From: Methyloversatilis sp.
Lineage (GTDB): Bacteria; Pseudomonadota; Gammaproteobacteria; Burkholderiales; Rhodocyclaceae
Assembly: GCA_016791045.1 (NCBI GenBank)
Contig: JAEUNO010000026.1
Location: 1 to 64,000 of the forward strand
Direction: 5' to 3'
Length of the DNA stretch: 64,000 nucleotides
Shown one piece after another: positions 27,340 to 36,240 of the stretch (its first letter is position 1; each line of letters begins with the position of its first letter). Below the pieces are notes generated by a model, which was given only the letters and a program-made list of their open reading frames with translations, was not told the DNA's origin and ran no database searches. Position numbers and translations under genes: made by a program.

Positions 27340-27390
27340 GAGCCTTGAAACTCAAGCCAGATGCGGGTTTCAAGGCTCTTTTGCTTTCTG
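27340..27390 (+). terminator. Rho-independent terminator after the tRNA fragment
   Basis: GAGCCTTGAAAC (27340-27351) pairs perfectly with GTTTCAAGGCTC (27367-27378) across a 15-base loop and is followed by TTTTGCTTT. It would stop transcription from the promoter at 27236. Confidence 0.8.
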
Positions 27391-27570
27391 TCAGTCCAAT
27401 ACTATCGGGTTTATCCAAAACTCAAACGGGCTACAGAGGAGTCGTAACAGCTTTGTCATGACCGTCCTAGGAAATGCTTTAAGATTATTTGTGGCCCGCA
27501 CCCAGATTTGATCGGTAGGTGAGGCTTCGAGACTTGAGTGTTCTGCAACACACCGTTCAAGACAGAGAAA

Positions 27571-27978
27571 ATGGATCGACAGCGCACTTCGTTTGCAGCA
27601 TTGATTCTAGCGTTCGTTGGGGGCTGCGCATCCATGGACAAGATGTATTCGAGTTGCAATGAGCAACATGCCAGCTTCAAAGGTGTCGCGGAATGCACCG
27701 CGACGGCACTTAGGGCCGACTCTCGATACTCATTCCACAACGGTTACATCAGTAATGCTCATCGGGTAATTGCTGCCCTTGATGTATTGGAAGAACGCAT
27801 AGCGTCGGGACAGATCTCCGAAAAGGAGGCGCGGTATCAGGTTCAAGAGTTGCTCGCCCAGATGCATGCACAGGTTGTAGCTGAGGTGAACTCTATTAAT
27901 GCTGCAACGCAACGAGGGCAGGGCCTCCAAACCCGTTGCACGACGGTTGGCGCACGAACTAACTGCAGTAGTTACTAA
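27571..27978 (+). CDS. Predicted small lipoprotein of unknown function
   Basis: A 135-residue product whose N-terminus, MDRQRTSFAALILAFVGGC, has a lipoprotein signal with lipobox FVGGC. It should be anchored by a lipidated Cys. The rest is mostly helical (HRVIAALDVLEERIASGQIS and following), with paired cysteines near the end (TRCTTVGARTNCSSY). No family is recognised. The ATG at 27571 was chosen because the signal begins there; a start 11 codons earlier is open. First of three island genes. Confidence 0.6.
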   Translation: MDRQRTSFAALILAFVGGCASMDKMYSSCNEQHASFKGVAECTATALRADSRYSFHNGYISNAHRVIAALDVLEERIASGQISEKEARYQVQELLAQMHAQVVAEVNSINAATQRGQGLQTRCTTVGARTNCSSY

Positions 27979-28002
27979 CACCTCACTGGGTGGGTTGTTG
28001 CT

Positions 28003-28182
28003 ATGGATCGTGGAACTCGAATCGCCCTTGTCATCAGCGTTTTGTGGGTCGCCTTGGCGCATTTAATCGTTGACGAGATCAAGGAAGGTCGTGGCACGCT
28101 GATTGAAGACACACTTGTTCTCGGCGTCCTTCCAGTCGCGATCTATTGGGCCTACCGGTTCATGCGCGCCGTAAAGTCATGA
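28003..28182 (+). CDS. 59-residue two-helix membrane protein
   Basis: Frame from ATG 28003 to TGA 28180-28182. The product starts MDRGTRIALVISVLWVALAH and ends WAYRFMRAVKS. It has two hydrophobic segments, about residues 6-23 and 37-53, with a charged loop (DEIKEGRGTLIED) between. Its stop overlaps the next start as ATGA, which strongly supports that it is translated. No family is recognised. It is short enough that automatic annotation may miss it. Confidence 0.6.
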   Translation: MDRGTRIALVISVLWVALAHLIVDEIKEGRGTLIEDTLVLGVLPVAIYWAYRFMRAVKS

Positions 28183-28655
28183 GAAAAATCCTCTGTACCT
28201 TACCCCTGTTGCTTGTGTCCCTGACTTGCAGTGCTGCTACTGATTCAGGAGAGACTGCTGCGAACATGTTGGCGATGACGCAGTTTGGTCACCTGTTGGA
28301 GAAGCAGGGAGCACGTCTGCGAACGATGTCGATACTAAGAGCCTGCGGGGAAGAGTCCAAAGCGGAGCTTCTCCATGTAAAGATATTCTCTCCTGCCAAC
28401 TCGGATGCCGCTTTGGATATCACGTTAAAGGACCCCAAAAGCGAACCGTGGGTGTCGTTGCTTGGTGAACGAAGAACAAGAGACGCTGGGCGTGAGTACG
28501 TGCTCTCCCGCGAGTCCTTTGCACAGATTCATGTGATTTATCGAGCGCTTGCGATTGGATATTCGCTCGGGATGGAGGATGTGCTTGAACCGTTCGCACA
28601 GTCAGGTTCGGATTTGTGTAAGCAGGTACTCAAAGAAAAGCCGTGGCTCGATTGA
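28179..28655 (+). CDS. Secreted protein of unknown function
   Basis: A 158-residue product with a clear signal peptide (MRKILCTLPLLLVSLTCSAA). Two further cysteines, in LRACGEES and SDLCKQ, could form a periplasmic disulfide. No domain is recognised. The ATG overlaps the preceding TGA (ATGA), so it is coupled to the 59-residue membrane protein. The longer frame from 28146 was rejected because it would bury the signal peptide. Third gene of the island. Confidence 0.6.
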   Translation: MRKILCTLPLLLVSLTCSAATDSGETAANMLAMTQFGHLLEKQGARLRTMSILRACGEESKAELLHVKIFSPANSDAALDITLKDPKSEPWVSLLGERRTRDAGREYVLSRESFAQIHVIYRALAIGYSLGMEDVLEPFAQSGSDLCKQVLKEKPWLD

Positions 28656-28853
28656 ATCGCCGTACGGGCCACGTAAAGTTTTAGTTTGCTACATCGCTGC
28701 ATGCCGTAGACCCGCGCGCAACTGATCTTTTACCAAGCTTTGATTGCGACGTGATGTCCAAAACCTTTCGAGACGCTTGTCAGACTCCGCAGCCAGACGC
28801 CCTCTCGAAAACCTCGGATTTCAAAAGAGAGGGTGAAGTTTTGGATAGCTCGG

Positions 28854-28883
28854 TTGACTCGATCCGGCTGAAACCCTTACACT
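28854..28883 (+). promoter_or_regulatory. Sigma-70 promoter of the intact tRNA
   Basis: TTGACT (28854-28859), 18-base spacer, TACACT (28878-28883), with the tRNA starting 11 bases on. It differs in sequence from the promoter at 27236, consistent with a promoter brought in by the island. Confidence 0.65.
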
Positions 28884-28893
28884 GCGCGGCTTT

Positions 28894-28970
28894 GGTGATG
28901 TAGCTCAGCTGGTTAGAGCGACGGATTCATAATCCGTAGGTCGAGGGTTCAAGTCCCCCCATCACCACCA
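28894..28970 (+). tRNA. tRNA with CAU anticodon (Met or Ile2)
   Basis: 77 bases with encoded CCA. The acceptor stem GGTGATG/CATCACC is perfect. The D arm is GCTC...GAGC, the anticodon stem ACGGA/TCCGT with loop TTCATAA, and the T arm GAGGG-TTCAAGT-CCCCC with one A-C mismatch. The CAU anticodon serves elongator Met, or Ile AUA if lysidine-modified; sequence alone does not decide. The D arm lacks initiator features. Confidence 0.95.
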
Positions 28971-28984
28971 GGTTTCAGACATTC

Positions 28985-29016
28985 AGGCCAGCCTTTCGGG
29001 GCTGGCCTTTTGTTTT
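28985..29016 (+). terminator. Rho-independent terminator of the tRNA
   Basis: AGGCCAGCC pairs with GGCTGGCCT across a TTTCGG loop, followed by TTTTGTTTT. A classic strong terminator just past the tRNA. It may also serve the SOUL gene on the other strand. Confidence 0.9.
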
Positions 29017-29045
29017 CCGGTGTCGGGCTTGTTCGTCCGCGAAAC

Positions 29046-29708
29046 TCATTGCGGCGACGACAGGTACAGCCAGATTTCATTGCGCCGCATGAACCAGGGT
29101 GTGAACGGCGCGTTGTAGCGCGAAAACACCGGGTCGCCGCTCCATGCGATGTCGGCGGCGCGCAGTGCCGACTGCAGCTTGCCCAGATGTTCGGTGTAGT
29201 TCGATTCTGACCAGAAGCCCGAGTAGCGGATCACGGCCACCTGGAAGGCCGGCACGTCGCGCAGCCGGACGCGCGCATCGAGGGGCTCCGGTGCGTCGGC
29301 CGCTGTCACGCCCTTGGGCAGCACGAACTGCACGAGGAAACCGGCTTGCGACGCGGTCTGGGTGACCGGGGCGGTCATCGGCAGCTTCACAGGCGCGGCG
29401 GCCTGGGTGACCGGTGCCGTCATCGCGAACTTCTTCTCGCCCTTGTTCTTGCCGAAGATGTATCCCGCCAGGATCGGGAAAGCCTGGCTGCCCGCCTCGT
29501 CCGCGGGCCCGGGTACCACGACCTCGGCCACCGTGTAGGCGGCGTACTGTCGCACTTCGAAGTCAGGCAGCGTGCGGACCACCTGGTATTCGGGTTCTTC
29601 GGTGGCGTGCAGGGGCATGGAAAGGCCGATCAGCAAAAGTGCCGGGAGCAGAAACCGGCTCCACGCGGGGACGCGCCGGATGGGCGCGAAGGACGAAACG
29701 GCATGCAT
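29046..29708 (-). CDS. SOUL-family heme-binding protein, exported
   Basis: A 220-residue protein with a signal peptide (SRFLLPALLLIGLSMPLHA, cleavage near residue 36) and a SOUL/HBP domain. Family marks are YQVVRTLPDFEVRQYAAYTVAEV, FPILAGYIFGKNKGEKKFAMT, and FQVAVIRYSGFWSE. MTAPVTQ occurs twice in short succession. Proteins of this kind bind heme or tetrapyrroles, which could matter in a bacteriochlorophyll producer, but no direct link is seen. Convergent with the tRNA unit. Confidence 0.87.
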   Translation of the reverse strand: MHAVSSFAPIRRVPAWSRFLLPALLLIGLSMPLHATEEPEYQVVRTLPDFEVRQYAAYTVAEVVVPGPADEAGSQAFPILAGYIFGKNKGEKKFAMTAPVTQAAAPVKLPMTAPVTQTASQAGFLVQFVLPKGVTAADAPEPLDARVRLRDVPAFQVAVIRYSGFWSESNYTEHLGKLQSALRAADIAWSGDPVFSRYNAPFTPWFMRRNEIWLYLSSPQ

Positions 29709-30115
29709 CGGAGCGGGCCCTCGTTGTGGTCACCCCGCTGAGGCCGGCTTGTGCCACCGGGAGTTCAATGATCGAAACGCACCGCGAGGCATCCTGTCGG
29801 GTGTCGTGGTGTCCTGAGGCGGGGGCTTCGCCGTGGCGCGCAGGCAGGTGGCGATGTCGCAGCGTCCGCCGCTGCCGGGTCGCGCGCCCGTCCCGTCTGT
29901 GCTTCACAACGTCGGCCAATTTGACAGTGCGCGTGACAGGGGCTTTGCAAGCTGCTGTTCGCTATGGTCTTCGTCCCGTGGCTCGAAACTTGCGGATGCC
30001 TCGCGCGACCCGTCGACTGCGATGGCATGCGGCAGAACAAGGCGCCGCCCCAGATCGCTGCTACCGTCCGCCGCTTGCGGCACCTTGCAGCATCCAACCC
30101 CCATCAGAACCGAAA
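29709..30115. other. Divergent intergenic region between SOUL and PEP-CTERM genes
   Basis: 407 bases with no credible gene. The only signal found is the -24/-12 element at 29979-29994 facing the PEP-CTERM gene, plus an isolated TTGACA near 29928. The leader from the predicted start to the ATG would be about 110 bases. Confidence 0.5.
29979..29994 (+). promoter_or_regulatory. Sigma-54 promoter of the second PEP-CTERM gene
   Basis: TGGCTC-GAAAC-TTGCG, against consensus TGGCAC-N5-TTGCW, with 10 bases between GG and GC. Two mismatches at less critical positions. The same promoter class stands ahead of the other PEP-CTERM gene at 1798-1813. Confidence 0.6.
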
Positions 30116-31309
30116 ATGAAAACAAATAGAGTGCGCTCCACGCTGGCGCTGGCAAGCGCCTTGCTGACCTTCAGTGGTGCATCCGGTGCGATCGATATTT
30201 CGGTCAACTTCACCGCTGTCACGGTGGTTCCCTACACCTTCAATCAGGGCAGGGAGTTGATGTCCATCCAGCTTACGGAAGACACGAGTTTCGGGCGCTT
30301 CCTGAGGTCGATCGTCATGATTGATGGCGTTTTCCGGAAGACCGGCGGCAATATTGCCGCCCCCGATCCGACCGTCAACTACGCGCACAACCTTTACCTG
30401 CAGATGAAGGTGTCGCCCGACTACGGTGGCCTCTACGGAGAGCCGCAGGTGTTTTCCGCTGGCAACCTGATCGCCGAGCAGCAAGGCGACACCCTCAGGT
30501 ACTACGATGGGCGCCCCTCGCAGCCGTACCGGATCTATCTCGGCTCCGTCACGAAGATACCGGAGGAAATCGTGGTGACCGAGGCGCCGCAGGCCCGCAT
30601 CGACACGGTTACCGTCGCCGACCCGTTGGCGATCCGCGGTAACGTCGAAGGATCAGTGGTCCTGCGCACGAACTACAGCGTCGTGTACGCTGTGGATACC
30701 TTCTTCGACACATCCCTCGGCTGGCTCCAGAACGTATCTGACACCACTGCCCTGAACGCCGCTAGAACCCTTCGCGAATACGTCGAGGGCAATTCCCTGC
30801 ACGCCGCGCCGAGTGAAAACAAGCTGTACATCAACGTAAGGGGGCCGCGGACTCCCGACAACATCCGGAACGACGGCTCCTTCACGGGTTTCACGGTGCA
30901 TACGGCTTCGCCGGGCATACTGGCCTACAACGTCACGCTGCCGGACACCGCCACCATCGACGTTCCGATCGCCTTCATCAAGAACAATATGGAGGCCACG
31001 CTGGATGTCGCGTTCGAAGGTGAATCCCTGATGACCTTTTTCGGTCGCGACTACCTGACCGACGAGATCCAGATGCTCAACATCGACATCAGCGGCCTCG
31101 AAGGCAGGAAAGGTCTGCTCACCTTCACCCTCAATACCGAAGGCCCGGACAGTGCGGAAATCTTCGTGGCCGACGATCTCAGCCTGCAGGGTTTGCAGGT
31201 CACCGCCCTGGCGACCGCAGTGCCGGAACCCGGCAGCTACGCGTTGATGCTCGCCGGTCTTGCGGTGCTGGGTGTAAGTGCGCGCAAGCGCCGGCACCAC
31301 CAGGCCTGA
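30116..31309 (+). CDS. PEP-CTERM sorting-domain exported protein
   Basis: A 397-residue exported protein with signal peptide (residues 1-25, ending near GASGA) and a C-terminal VPEPGSYALMLAGLAVLGVS-ARKRRHH exosortase signal. The large beta-rich middle has no recognised domain. It is probably released at the surface and tied to the extracellular matrix. The ATG at 30116 begins the signal peptide; the 631-codon frame starting far upstream is an artefact. No strong Shine-Dalgarno is visible (GAACCGAAA). Confidence 0.85.
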   Translation: MKTNRVRSTLALASALLTFSGASGAIDISVNFTAVTVVPYTFNQGRELMSIQLTEDTSFGRFLRSIVMIDGVFRKTGGNIAAPDPTVNYAHNLYLQMKVSPDYGGLYGEPQVFSAGNLIAEQQGDTLRYYDGRPSQPYRIYLGSVTKIPEEIVVTEAPQARIDTVTVADPLAIRGNVEGSVVLRTNYSVVYAVDTFFDTSLGWLQNVSDTTALNAARTLREYVEGNSLHAAPSENKLYINVRGPRTPDNIRNDGSFTGFTVHTASPGILAYNVTLPDTATIDVPIAFIKNNMEATLDVAFEGESLMTFFGRDYLTDEIQMLNIDISGLEGRKGLLTFTLNTEGPDSAEIFVADDLSLQGLQVTALATAVPEPGSYALMLAGLAVLGVSARKRRHHQA

Positions 31310-31579
31310 GCGTCGGAATCGGGCTTGCCTGACGGGCGCTGCGGCCCCCGCTTCGCTTCTTGCGCGGCGCGCCCTCGCGTAACGCTCCGGACAGCAGCGC
31401 CCGGGTGAGAGTGCGCGCGGGCCGGTACCCTCCTCAACGCGGGCTATACTCGAACGCCCATCCGGGGCCTTGTGCGGTAACGAAAAGCGCGCTTCGGGTT
31501 GAATCCGCACACCGACGCCGGTCCATCCGGCTCCGGCGTGGGCGCTTCGATCCCGGCTCGCCAGTCGAGGTGACGCATC

Positions 31580-32941
31580 GTGAAGGCACTGCTGCTGAAG
31601 TACTGGGAACGCCTTCGATCCAGTTTCTGGTTCGTACCCGCGGCGATGGCATGCCTGGCCGTGGCGCTGGCCTTCGGCGCCGTCGCGCTTGACCGGGCCG
31701 TCACCGACGAGTGGCTGGAGCGCCTGGGCTGGCGCTATTCCGGTGGTGCAGAGGGCGCAAGCCTGATGCTGAGCACCGTGGCCGGGTCGATGATCGCCAT
31801 CGCCGGAACGGTGTTCTCGATGACGCTGGTCGCGATGTCGCTGGCGTCGTCACAGCTGGGCCCCCGCCTGTTGCGCAATTTCATGCGCGACACCGCCAAC
31901 CAGTTGGTGCTGGGCACTTTCGTGGCCACCTTCGTCTACTGCCTGCTCGTGCTGCGCACCATCCGGCGCGCCGACGAAGTGGCCTTCGTGCCTCAGCTGT
32001 CCGTCAGCATCGGCGTGCTGCTGGCCGTGCTCAGCATCGGGGTGCTGATCTACTTCATCCATCATGTATCGGTGTCGATCCAGGCGGATGTGGTCGTGGC
32101 CCGGGTCAGCGACGAGCTGCACGACGGGATCGGCAGGATGTTTCCCGGACACCTCGGAAAGTCCCGATCGGACACGCCGAACCCGGCGGATGAAGCCGAA
32201 CTGCCGGCCGCGTTCGCGCGCGAGGCGCGTCCCGTGGGGGCGCTCGAAGACGGTTATCTCCAGTTGATCGATGCCGACGCCCTGATGGCACTGGCCCGTG
32301 AGCAGGATCTGCTGCTGCAGCTGGAATGCCGGCCCGGGCACTACCTCGTCCGTGGCCAGACGATGGTGATGGTCTGGCCGGGCGATCGCGTGACCGAAGA
32401 ACGGGTGAGCCAGCTGAACGCCGCCTTCGTGCTCGGCAATCAGCGCACCGCCACCGAAGACATCGAGTTTTCCTTCCTGCAGCTGGTCGAGATTGCGGTG
32501 CGCGCGCTGTCCCCGGGCATCAACGACCCGTTCACGGCGATCGCCTGCGTCGACAGACTGGGATCGGCGCTGTGCCGGCTGGCCGGGCGTGACATGCCAT
32601 CGCCCTTCCGGTTCGACGATCTCGGGCAGCTGCGGCTGGTGGCCAACGGGTACACCTTTGCAGGCATCGCCGACACGGCCTTCAACCAGATCAGGCAGAA
32701 CGCGCGGTCGAATCCGGCCGTGGCGATCCGCATGCTCGATGCCATCGCCCAGATCGCCGGCCACGTGCGCAGCGCGCCGGACGCGGCCGGCCTGCGCCGC
32801 CACGCCGACATGATCGTCCGGGGCGCGCGCGAGGCCGTGCCGGAAGCGGGCGATCGGCTCGACGTCGAGGCGCGCTACCTGGCCGCGACAACCGCGCTGA
32901 GCAAACTTCATGGCGCGGCCGGCGACGAGGCGGGCAGCTGA
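31580..32941 (+). CDS. DUF2254 membrane protein
   Basis: A 453-residue inner-membrane protein of the DUF2254 family, with four hydrophobic segments in the first 170 residues (about 18-38, 62-92, 108-128, 137-160). The family block MLSTVAGSMIAIAGTVFSMT and SSQLGPRLLRNFMRD are visible. A soluble C-terminal half holds ALSPGINDPFTAIACVDRL. Function is unknown. It starts at GTG 31580 with GAGGTG upstream. Confidence 0.87.
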   Translation: MKALLLKYWERLRSSFWFVPAAMACLAVALAFGAVALDRAVTDEWLERLGWRYSGGAEGASLMLSTVAGSMIAIAGTVFSMTLVAMSLASSQLGPRLLRNFMRDTANQLVLGTFVATFVYCLLVLRTIRRADEVAFVPQLSVSIGVLLAVLSIGVLIYFIHHVSVSIQADVVVARVSDELHDGIGRMFPGHLGKSRSDTPNPADEAELPAAFAREARPVGALEDGYLQLIDADALMALAREQDLLLQLECRPGHYLVRGQTMVMVWPGDRVTEERVSQLNAAFVLGNQRTATEDIEFSFLQLVEIAVRALSPGINDPFTAIACVDRLGSALCRLAGRDMPSPFRFDDLGQLRLVANGYTFAGIADTAFNQIRQNARSNPAVAIRMLDAIAQIAGHVRSAPDAAGLRRHADMIVRGAREAVPEAGDRLDVEARYLAATTALSKLHGAAGDEAGS

Positions 32942-33068
32942 TCCCTCAGCCGGGCCAAAGTACATCGCGGGCCGTTGCACGCAGCGGCGCCTTACGCGTG
33001 TGCCGTCGCCCACGCGAACTGCGCTACAGTCCGGCCCGGTCGTCATGCCTTGTCTGCGGGAGTCAAAC

Positions 33069-33980
33069 GTGAAATTTCTATGGGCCGCGCTGGTGCTGCT
33101 GGCTGTTCTGGTGTTCTGGTTGTGGACGCCCGACCGCCAGCTGGCCGAACTCGAAGCGCGCTATCTGGCGGCACCCGGCGACATGCTGGAAGTGGCCGGC
33201 ACCCGGCTGCATGTGCGCGACAGCGGCCCGAAGGACGCGCCGGCGCTGATCATGCTGCACGGCTTCGGCGCCAGCCTGCACACCTGGGAGCCGTGGGCGC
33301 AGTCGCTGGCGGGTGACTACCGGGTGATCCGTTTCGACCTGCCGGGCAGCGGCCTGAGTCCGCCGGATACCACCGGTGACTACACCGACGCACGCAGCAT
33401 GCAGATCGTGGCGGCGCTGATGGACCGCCTCGGCGTGGCGCGCGCGACGCTGATCGGCAATTCGATGGGCGGGCGTATTGCCTGGACCTTCGCCGCGACG
33501 CAGCCGGCGCGCGTCGACAAGCTGGTGCTGCTGTCGCCCGACGGTTTCGCCAGCCCCGGTTTCGAATATGACAAGGCGCCGGAGGTGCCGGCGCTGATGT
33601 CGCTGATGCGCCACTGCCTGCCGCGCTTCATGCTGAAGATGAGTCTGGAGCCGGCGTATGCCGACAAGACGGTGCTGACCGACGCGATGACCGATCGCTA
33701 CCATGACCTGATGCTGGCGCCCGGCGGCCGCGACGCGATGATGCAGCGCATGGCGCAGGTGAAACTGGTCGATCCGGTACCGTTGCTCCAGCGGATCACA
33801 GCGCCGACGCTGCTCGTCTGGGGCGAGCAGGATGCGATGATTCCAGTGGCCAATGCGGCTGACTACAAGGCGGCCATCGCCGATGCCACCGTGGTGACCT
33901 TGCCGGACGTCGGCCACCTGCCGCATGAAGAAGCGCCGGCGCGCGCGCTCGAACCGGTGCGCACCTTCCTGAAGCGCTGA
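33069..33980 (+). CDS. Alpha/beta hydrolase with N-terminal membrane anchor
   Basis: A 303-residue hydrolase with a single hydrophobic helix at residues 2-18 and a canonical alpha/beta fold. The oxyanion-region HGFGAS is present, with the nucleophile Ser in IGNSMGGRIAW, the acid in LLVWGEQDAMIP and the His in VGHLPHEE. The substrate is unknown. GTG 33069 is preferred because GGGAG lies seven bases upstream; ATG 33045 is an alternative. It immediately precedes the broken crtI on the opposite strand. Confidence 0.87.
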   Translation: MKFLWAALVLLAVLVFWLWTPDRQLAELEARYLAAPGDMLEVAGTRLHVRDSGPKDAPALIMLHGFGASLHTWEPWAQSLAGDYRVIRFDLPGSGLSPPDTTGDYTDARSMQIVAALMDRLGVARATLIGNSMGGRIAWTFAATQPARVDKLVLLSPDGFASPGFEYDKAPEVPALMSLMRHCLPRFMLKMSLEPAYADKTVLTDAMTDRYHDLMLAPGGRDAMMQRMAQVKLVDPVPLLQRITAPTLLVWGEQDAMIPVANAADYKAAIADATVVTLPDVGHLPHEEAPARALEPVRTFLKR

Positions 33981-34050
33981 GCGCGCCGCTCCCACAAGGA
34001 CAGCTCCCACGAGGACCCTGCCCACAGCCGCCGTATGTATCGTTCCTGCC

Positions 34051-35325
34051 TCAGCGGCGGCGCGGGTCCGGCACCACGCGGTCGAGCACCTTGGCCGATG
34101 CGATCACACCGGGCACACCGGCACCCGGGTGGGTGCCGGCGCCGACCAGATACAGGTTGTCCACCTCTTCGCTCTGGTTGTGCGGCCGGAACCAGGCGCT
34201 CTGCGTCAGCACCGGTTCCAGGCTGAAGGCCGCGCCATTGACCGAATTCAGCTTGTCCTGGAAATCCTGTGGCGTGAGCATCATCGAGGTGACGATTTCA
34301 TCCGCCAGCCCGGGCAGGATCGAATCGCTCAGGTATTTCTCGATCGCCTTGCGATAGGGCTCGGCCTTTTCGCGCCAGTCGGTGCCGCTGCCCAGATGCG
34401 GCACCGGTGACAGCACGTAGAAGGCGTCGCAGCCGTCCGGCGCCAGCGAGGTGTCGGTTTTCGTCGGCCGGTGCAGATAGAGGCTGAAGTCGTCGGCCAC
34501 CACCTTGTTGCGGAAGATGTCGGTCAACAGCCCTTCGTAGCGCGGGCCGAGCAGGATGGTGTGGTGCTGCACGTCCGGGTACTGGCGGCGCGTGCCGAAG
34601 TACCACACGAACAGGCTCATCGAATACTTCGACTTCTCCAGCCGCCGGTTGGTCCAGCGCCGACGGTGTTCCGGCGCCACCAGTTTGCGATAGGTCCAGG
34701 CCGCATCGGCATTCGACACCACGACGTCGGCTGCGATGACGTCGCCCGATGCGAGTGTCACGCTGCGTGCGCGACGGTCGGTCACGTCGATCGACGCGAC
34801 TTCGGCATTCATGCGCACGGTGCCGCCCTGGCCTTCGATCAGCCCGACCATGCCCTTGACGATCTCGCCCGTGCCGCCCATCGCGAAATGCACGCCCCAG
34901 CGGCGCTCCAGATGCGAAATGAGGCACAGGATGGAGGTGGTCGTGAACGGGTTGCCGCCGATCAGCAGCGGGTGAAAGCTCAGCACCGTGCGGATGCGTT
35001 CGTTCTTCACGTAGCTGGCGACCAGCCCGTACACCGTGCGGTAGCTCTTCAGCCGGACCAGTTCGGGCGCGATCTTCAGCATCGTCGTCCAGTCGGCGAA
35101 CGAAATGTCGACCAGCTGGGTGAAGCCGACGTCGAAGATGGCTTCGGCCTGCTTCATGAAACGTTCGTAGCCGTCGACATCCTCGGGTGCGAAGCGGGCG
35201 ATTTCGCGCCGCATCGTGTCCGGGTCGCCGGAATAGTCGAGGTGCTCGCCGTCGTCGAAGCGGATGCGGTAGAAGGGCGCGACCGGCCGCAGGTCGACGT
35301 CGTCGGAAAAGGTCTTGCCGCACAG
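34051..35325 (-). pseudogene. crtI: Phytoene desaturase CrtI, 5'-truncated
   Basis: About 424 residues of CrtI remain, from CGKTFSDDVDLRPVAPFYRI to GAGTHPGAGVPGVIASAKVL, the C-terminal FAD-contact motif of the family. The first ~80 residues, including the start codon and the N-terminal dinucleotide-binding GxGxxG, are missing. At 35314-35330 the sequence changes into pufC reading the other way. Upstream the frame stays open only because it runs antisense through pufC. Without the FAD-binding N-terminus a functional desaturase is not expected. Carotenoid synthesis would need another copy. Confidence 0.85.
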
Positions 35326-36213
35326 GTGTATCAGAACGTCAAGGTACTGGGCGACGTCAGCGTGGCGGAATTCACCCGCATCATGGTGGCCATGACGCAG
35401 TGGGTGGCGCCGCAGCAGGGCTGCGGCTACTGCCACAACCTGCAGAACCTGGCCGATGACTCGCTCTACACCAAGGTCGTGGCGCGGCGCATGATCCAGA
35501 TGACGCAGACCATCAACAGCGACTACAAGACCCACGTCGCAGATACCGGCGTCACCTGCTACACCTGCCACCGCGGGATGCCGGTGCCGGCGAATGTCTG
35601 GTTCGCACCGGAGCCGCAGAAGCACGCGACACGCATGGTCGGCAGCAAGGGCGGGCAGAACACGCCTGCCGAGTCGGTGGCCTATGCATCGCTGCCCTAC
35701 GATCCTTTCACCCCGTACCTGAGCAAGGCCAACACGATCGCCGTGAATGCGACGACCGCGTTGCCGAACGTCAGGGTGGGATCGATCCAGGCGACCGAAG
35801 ACACCTACGCGTTGATGATGCACATGTCGGATGGTCTCGGCGTGAATTGCACCTACTGCCACAACACGCGCGCCTTCTCGTCGTGGGAAACCAGCACGCC
35901 GCAGCGCGTGACGGCCTGGCACGGCATCCGGATGTCGCGTGAGCTGAACAACACCTATATGGATCCGCTGACGCAGACCTTCCCGGTCCATCGTCTCGGC
36001 GCCCTGGGTGACGTGGCCAAGGTGAATTGCGCGACCTGCCATCAGGGGGCCTACAAGCCGCTGTACGGTGCTTCGATGCTGAAGGACTACATGGCGCTCA
36101 GCGCAGCTGGCGCGATGGCTGCGATTCCGGCGGCTGCTGCACCGGAAGCGCCTGCCTCCGAGGCGCCGGCCGAGCCGGCAGCCGAGATGCCGGCAGAAGC
36201 AGCGAAGCCGTAA
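35317..36213 (+). pseudogene. pufC: Reaction-centre cytochrome subunit PufC, 5'-truncated
   Basis: About 298 residues match the tetraheme reaction-centre cytochrome, starting at AQVYQNVKVLGDVSVAEFTR. All four heme sites are present: CGYCH, CYTCH, CTYCH and CATCH. An Ala/Pro/Glu-rich tail follows (about 35 residues). The N-terminus is absent: no signal or lipobox and about 60-80 residues missing. No start codon with a ribosome site lies at the junction with crtI. pufL and pufM, which normally precede it, are not in the window. As it stands it could not be exported. Confidence 0.85.
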
Positions 36214-36219
36214 GTTCGG

Positions 36220-36240
36220 CCGCCGGCTCCGTGCCGGCGG
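36220..36240. repeat. Inverted repeat 1 after pufC
   Basis: CCGCCGGC and GCCGGCGG around a five-base loop, just after the pufC stop. No T-run follows. Possible mRNA 3' stabiliser. Confidence 0.6.

Larger units (their letters stand above)
27281..28932. mobile_element. Small AT-richer island bounded by a 39-bp tRNA repeat
   Basis: The first 39 bases of the CAU tRNA occur at 27281-27319 and again as the 5' half of the intact tRNA at 28894-28932. Between them the base composition is visibly lower in G+C and third-codon bias is lost compared with the flanks. Three small envelope-type genes lie inside, all on the plus strand. No integrase is present. The structure suggests site-specific insertion in the tRNA anticodon-loop region, with the element supplying a new promoter and 5' half. 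Confidence 0.65.

Noticed and set aside
34471..36213. A single 580-residue protein containing PufC
   Set aside because: The first half is antisense crtI. Real PufC homology begins only at about 35317.
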